6,725 nucleotides of DNA from Caldifarciminota bacterium (GTDB lineage: Bacteria; Hydrothermota; Tepidihabitantia; Tepidihabitantales; Tepidihabitantaceae). A model generated the notes under the pieces. It made no database searches. It saw only the letters and a list, made by a program, of their open reading frames with translations, and was not told where the DNA came from. Each line of letters opens with the position of its first letter. Position 1 is the first letter of the stretch. This document shows positions 5,572-6,725 of the stretch, one piece after another. The stretch is from NCBI GenBank assembly GCA_903908785.1, contig CAIVTL010000369.1, positions 1-6,725 of the forward strand, written 5' to 3'. The position numbers were made by a program, and so were the translations under genes.

Positions 5572-5587
5572 CCCGCTCCGGTGCGGG
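5572..5587 (-). terminator. Hairpin immediately after the mscS stop
   Basis: CCCGC (5572-5576) pairs with GCGGG (5583-5587) with a 6-nt loop. GAG at 5566-5568 can extend the stem with CTC at 5588-5590 across a 3-nt bulge. It begins within three bases of the mscS stop codon and has no U-tract. Confidence 0.4.
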
Positions 5588-5589
5588 CT

Positions 5590-6456
5590 CTAGGCTTTCG
5601 GCGAGCTGCCCGCTTCTGACTCGGAGCGGACGTAGACGACCCGGCGCGGGAAGGGGATTTCGGCGCCGGATGAGTCGAAGGCCTGTTTCAACCTCAGGCG
5701 CAACTGCTGCTCGACGTCCCACTGCCGGCCCGGCTTGACCTTGACCGCGACCCGGACCTGCACGCCGGCTTCGCCGAACTTGAGCAGCCCGGCAACCACG
5801 GGCGGCTCGATTGCATCGTCCGCGTTCTCCTTGTACCACTGCTCCGTGACTTCGCGCGCAAGGGCCATTCCCTTGTTCGCATCCTGCTCGTAGGCGAGGT
5901 CGAACGCGACAATCGCCCGCATGTGGCCCCGGCTCCGGTTGCCGAACCGGGTCAGCTCGCCATTGGGCACGACGTGCAGGGTGCCATCGAACGCCCGGAC
6001 CTTGGAAACGCGCATTCCTACGACCTCGACCGCGCCCTCGATGTCGCCGACCGTAATGTAGTCGCCGACGCGGATGAGGTCTTCAAGCAGGAGAAAGAAC
6101 CCGGATATGAAGTCGCGAATCAGGGTCTGCGCCCCGAACCCGACCGCAAGCCCCATTACGCCGGCGCCCGCCAGTATCGCCGTGTAGTTCACCCCGAACA
6201 CGCGCAGTATCAGCACCAGGACGAAGAAGAAAATGACGTAGCCTATGATGCTGCGGACAACGTTGATGTAGGTGGCCGCGCGGCGGGCGCGGGCGGCCTT
6301 GAGCATGCGCCGGGTGATGGCGCGGACGAACAGGTGTAGCAGTATCGCGACGGCGACTATCAGGACGATGTCGATGAACCGGCTGAAACCGACGGCGAGC
6401 TTCTCCGGCGTGACCAGCTTGTTCCTGAGTTCGGCCAGAAGCTCGCGCCAGAACAT
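5590..6456 (-). CDS. mscS: Small-conductance mechanosensitive channel (MscS family)
   Basis: This 288-residue inner-membrane channel, near E. coli MscS in length, would open under membrane tension and release solutes on osmotic downshock. It has an N-terminal amphipathic stretch, helices at about 27-47 and 68-86, and the pore-lining third helix at 92-120, with the Gly/Ala-packed AGAGVMGLAVGFGAQTLIRD (96-115). The beta-domain follows with VGDYITVGDIEGAVEVVGMR (130-149) and VVPNGEL (162-168), then the alpha/beta vestibule ending with AEIPFPRRVVYV (265-276). The ATG is the first possible start because an in-frame TAG lies two codons upstream. No Shine-Dalgarno is visible: a heptamer repeat array occupies the region up to the start codon. 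It lies 111 nt after selD on the same strand and may share its transcript. Confidence 0.93.
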   Translation of the reverse strand: MFWRELLAELRNKLVTPEKLAVGFSRFIDIVLIVAVAILLHLFVRAITRRMLKAARARRAATYINVVRSIIGYVIFFFVLVLILRVFGVNYTAILAGAGVMGLAVGFGAQTLIRDFISGFFLLLEDLIRVGDYITVGDIEGAVEVVGMRVSKVRAFDGTLHVVPNGELTRFGNRSRGHMRAIVAFDLAYEQDANKGMALAREVTEQWYKENADDAIEPPVVAGLLKFGEAGVQVRVAVKVKPGRQWDVEQQLRLRLKQAFDSSGAEIPFPRRVVYVRSESEAGSSPKA

Positions 6457-6462
6457 GGTCTA

Positions 6463-6501
6463 CCAGTTACCAGATACCAGTTTCCAGGTACCAGCTGCCA
6501 G
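6463..6501. repeat. Six-copy heptamer array, CCAGNNN on the + strand
   Basis: CCAG starts at 6463, 6470, 6477, 6484, 6491 and 6498, exactly 7 nt apart, with three variable bases between (TTA, ATA, TTT, GTA, CTG). On the transcribed - strand it reads CTGGNNN and ends about seven bases before the mscS ATG, where a ribosome-binding site would be expected. Confidence 0.85.
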
Positions 6502-6504
6502 TCC

Positions 6505-6519
6505 GGAAAGGAGTGCCGG
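6505..6519. repeat. 15-nt element shared with the beta-helix/tonB gap
   Basis: GGAAAGGAGTGCCGG here matches 2487-2501 (GGAAAGGAGTGTCGG) at 14 of 15 bases. Both copies lie in gaps downstream of - strand genes. It resembles a Shine-Dalgarno on the + strand, but no start codon follows. Confidence 0.35.
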
Positions 6520-6530
6520 TCGGTCCGTAC

Positions 6531-6560
6531 ACTGGGAACTGGTCACTGGACACTGGTCAC
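6531..6560. repeat. Four-copy heptamer array, ACTGGNN on the + strand, opposed to 6463-6501
   Basis: ACTGG starts at 6531, 6538, 6545 and 6552, exactly 7 nt apart. CTGG is the reverse complement of CCAG, so this array is inverted relative to 6463-6501. The two arms (6475-6502 and 6531-6558) can pair at 22 of 28 positions around a 28-nt spacer. A stray CTGG at 6564 abuts the selD stop. Confidence 0.85.
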
Positions 6561-6567
6561 TTTCTGG

Positions 6568-6725
6568 CTAGGCCTCAACCTCGATTGTGCCGACAGGGCC
6601 TGGCTCGACCGAGCCCACCACGGCCGCGAGGATGCCCGCGTCTTTGGCCCGGCGCTGGAACTCGGCAACTCGGTTCTCGGGCAACGACATGAACAACCCG
6701 CCCGAACTCTGCGACTCCCAGAGGA
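6568..6725 (-). CDS. selD: C-terminus of selenide,water dikinase (selenophosphate synthase), partial
   Basis: Only the last 51 codons and the TAG stop are in the window; the gene continues past the right edge. SelD makes selenophosphate from selenide and ATP for selenocysteine and seleno-tRNA synthesis. The visible protein reads SQSSGGLFMSLPENRV followed by AKDAGILAAVVGSVEPG. This matches the end of the AIR-synthase-type C-terminal domain, where SelD typically has DPQTSGGLL(I/F)..P and a final AAVIG.V strand. Here the DPQT part reads ESQS. A related AIR-synthase-like ATPase (HypE or PurM type) is possible but fits the SGGL motif less well. Catalytic N-terminal residues (Cys/Sec, Lys) are outside the window. 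Confidence 0.7.
   Translation of the reverse strand, partial: LWESQSSGGLFMSLPENRVAEFQRRAKDAGILAAVVGSVEPGPVGTIEVEA

Noticed and set aside
6460..6560. A CRISPR array
   Set aside because: The units are 7 nt, far too short for CRISPR repeats and spacers, and no cas gene is present.

Overview
This is a GC-rich bacterial window with six protein genes. One gene, an ammonium transporter, is on the + strand. The other five are on the - strand: the C-terminus of a probable selenide,water dikinase (cut by the right edge), a small MscS-type channel, a 117-residue membrane protein of unknown function, a large secreted beta-helix protein with a C-terminal sorting domain, and a TonB-family protein. TonB and an outer-membrane-style secreted protein indicate a double-membraned (Gram-negative) cell. 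The beta-helix plus 'SPNP...IYD..G' sorting-domain architecture is typical of the Bacteroidota/FCB side of the tree and of candidate phyla such as WOR-3. That placement is inference only; no marker gene is present.

Layout. 1-220: a short nonamer repeat, a good sigma70-type promoter (TTGACT-N16-GATAAT) and a nested hairpin leader. 221-1432: amt. 1460-1488: a perfect 12-bp hairpin between the convergent amt and tonB genes. 1504-2280: tonB, with its own Shine-Dalgarno and an extended -10 candidate. 2281-2529: intergenic DNA with two small hairpins and a 16-bp palindrome touching the next stop codon. 2530-4716: beta-helix protein, possibly made from a leaderless mRNA that starts at a GTG three codons in. 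4766-4795: hairpin. 4840-5193: small three-helix membrane protein. 5194-5589: a long non-coding stretch holding a promoter, an elaborately foldable about 210-nt leader that overlaps the ribosome-binding site, and low-complexity word repeats. 5590-6456: MscS channel. 6457-6567: two opposed heptamer arrays. 6568-6725: selD end.

The genes do not form an obvious pathway. They look like separate housekeeping and surface functions: nitrogen uptake, TonB-dependent energy transduction, a secreted surface protein, osmotic protection and selenium metabolism. Most have their own 3' hairpin and their own promoter signals.

The more unusual content is non-coding. (1) Short degenerate tandem arrays with strict 7-, 8- or 9-nt periods occur in three intergenic regions and also inside the coding sequence of the secreted protein's sorting domain. 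(2) The small membrane protein has a riboswitch-like leader: a 9-bp closing stem around three hairpins (one with a GCAA tetraloop), with the 3' side of the closing stem overlapping the Shine-Dalgarno. (3) The amt leader also has a nested hairpin with competing pairings, and the Amt protein appears to lack one of the two gating phenylalanines. All structures were read by eye and no folding or database search was run.
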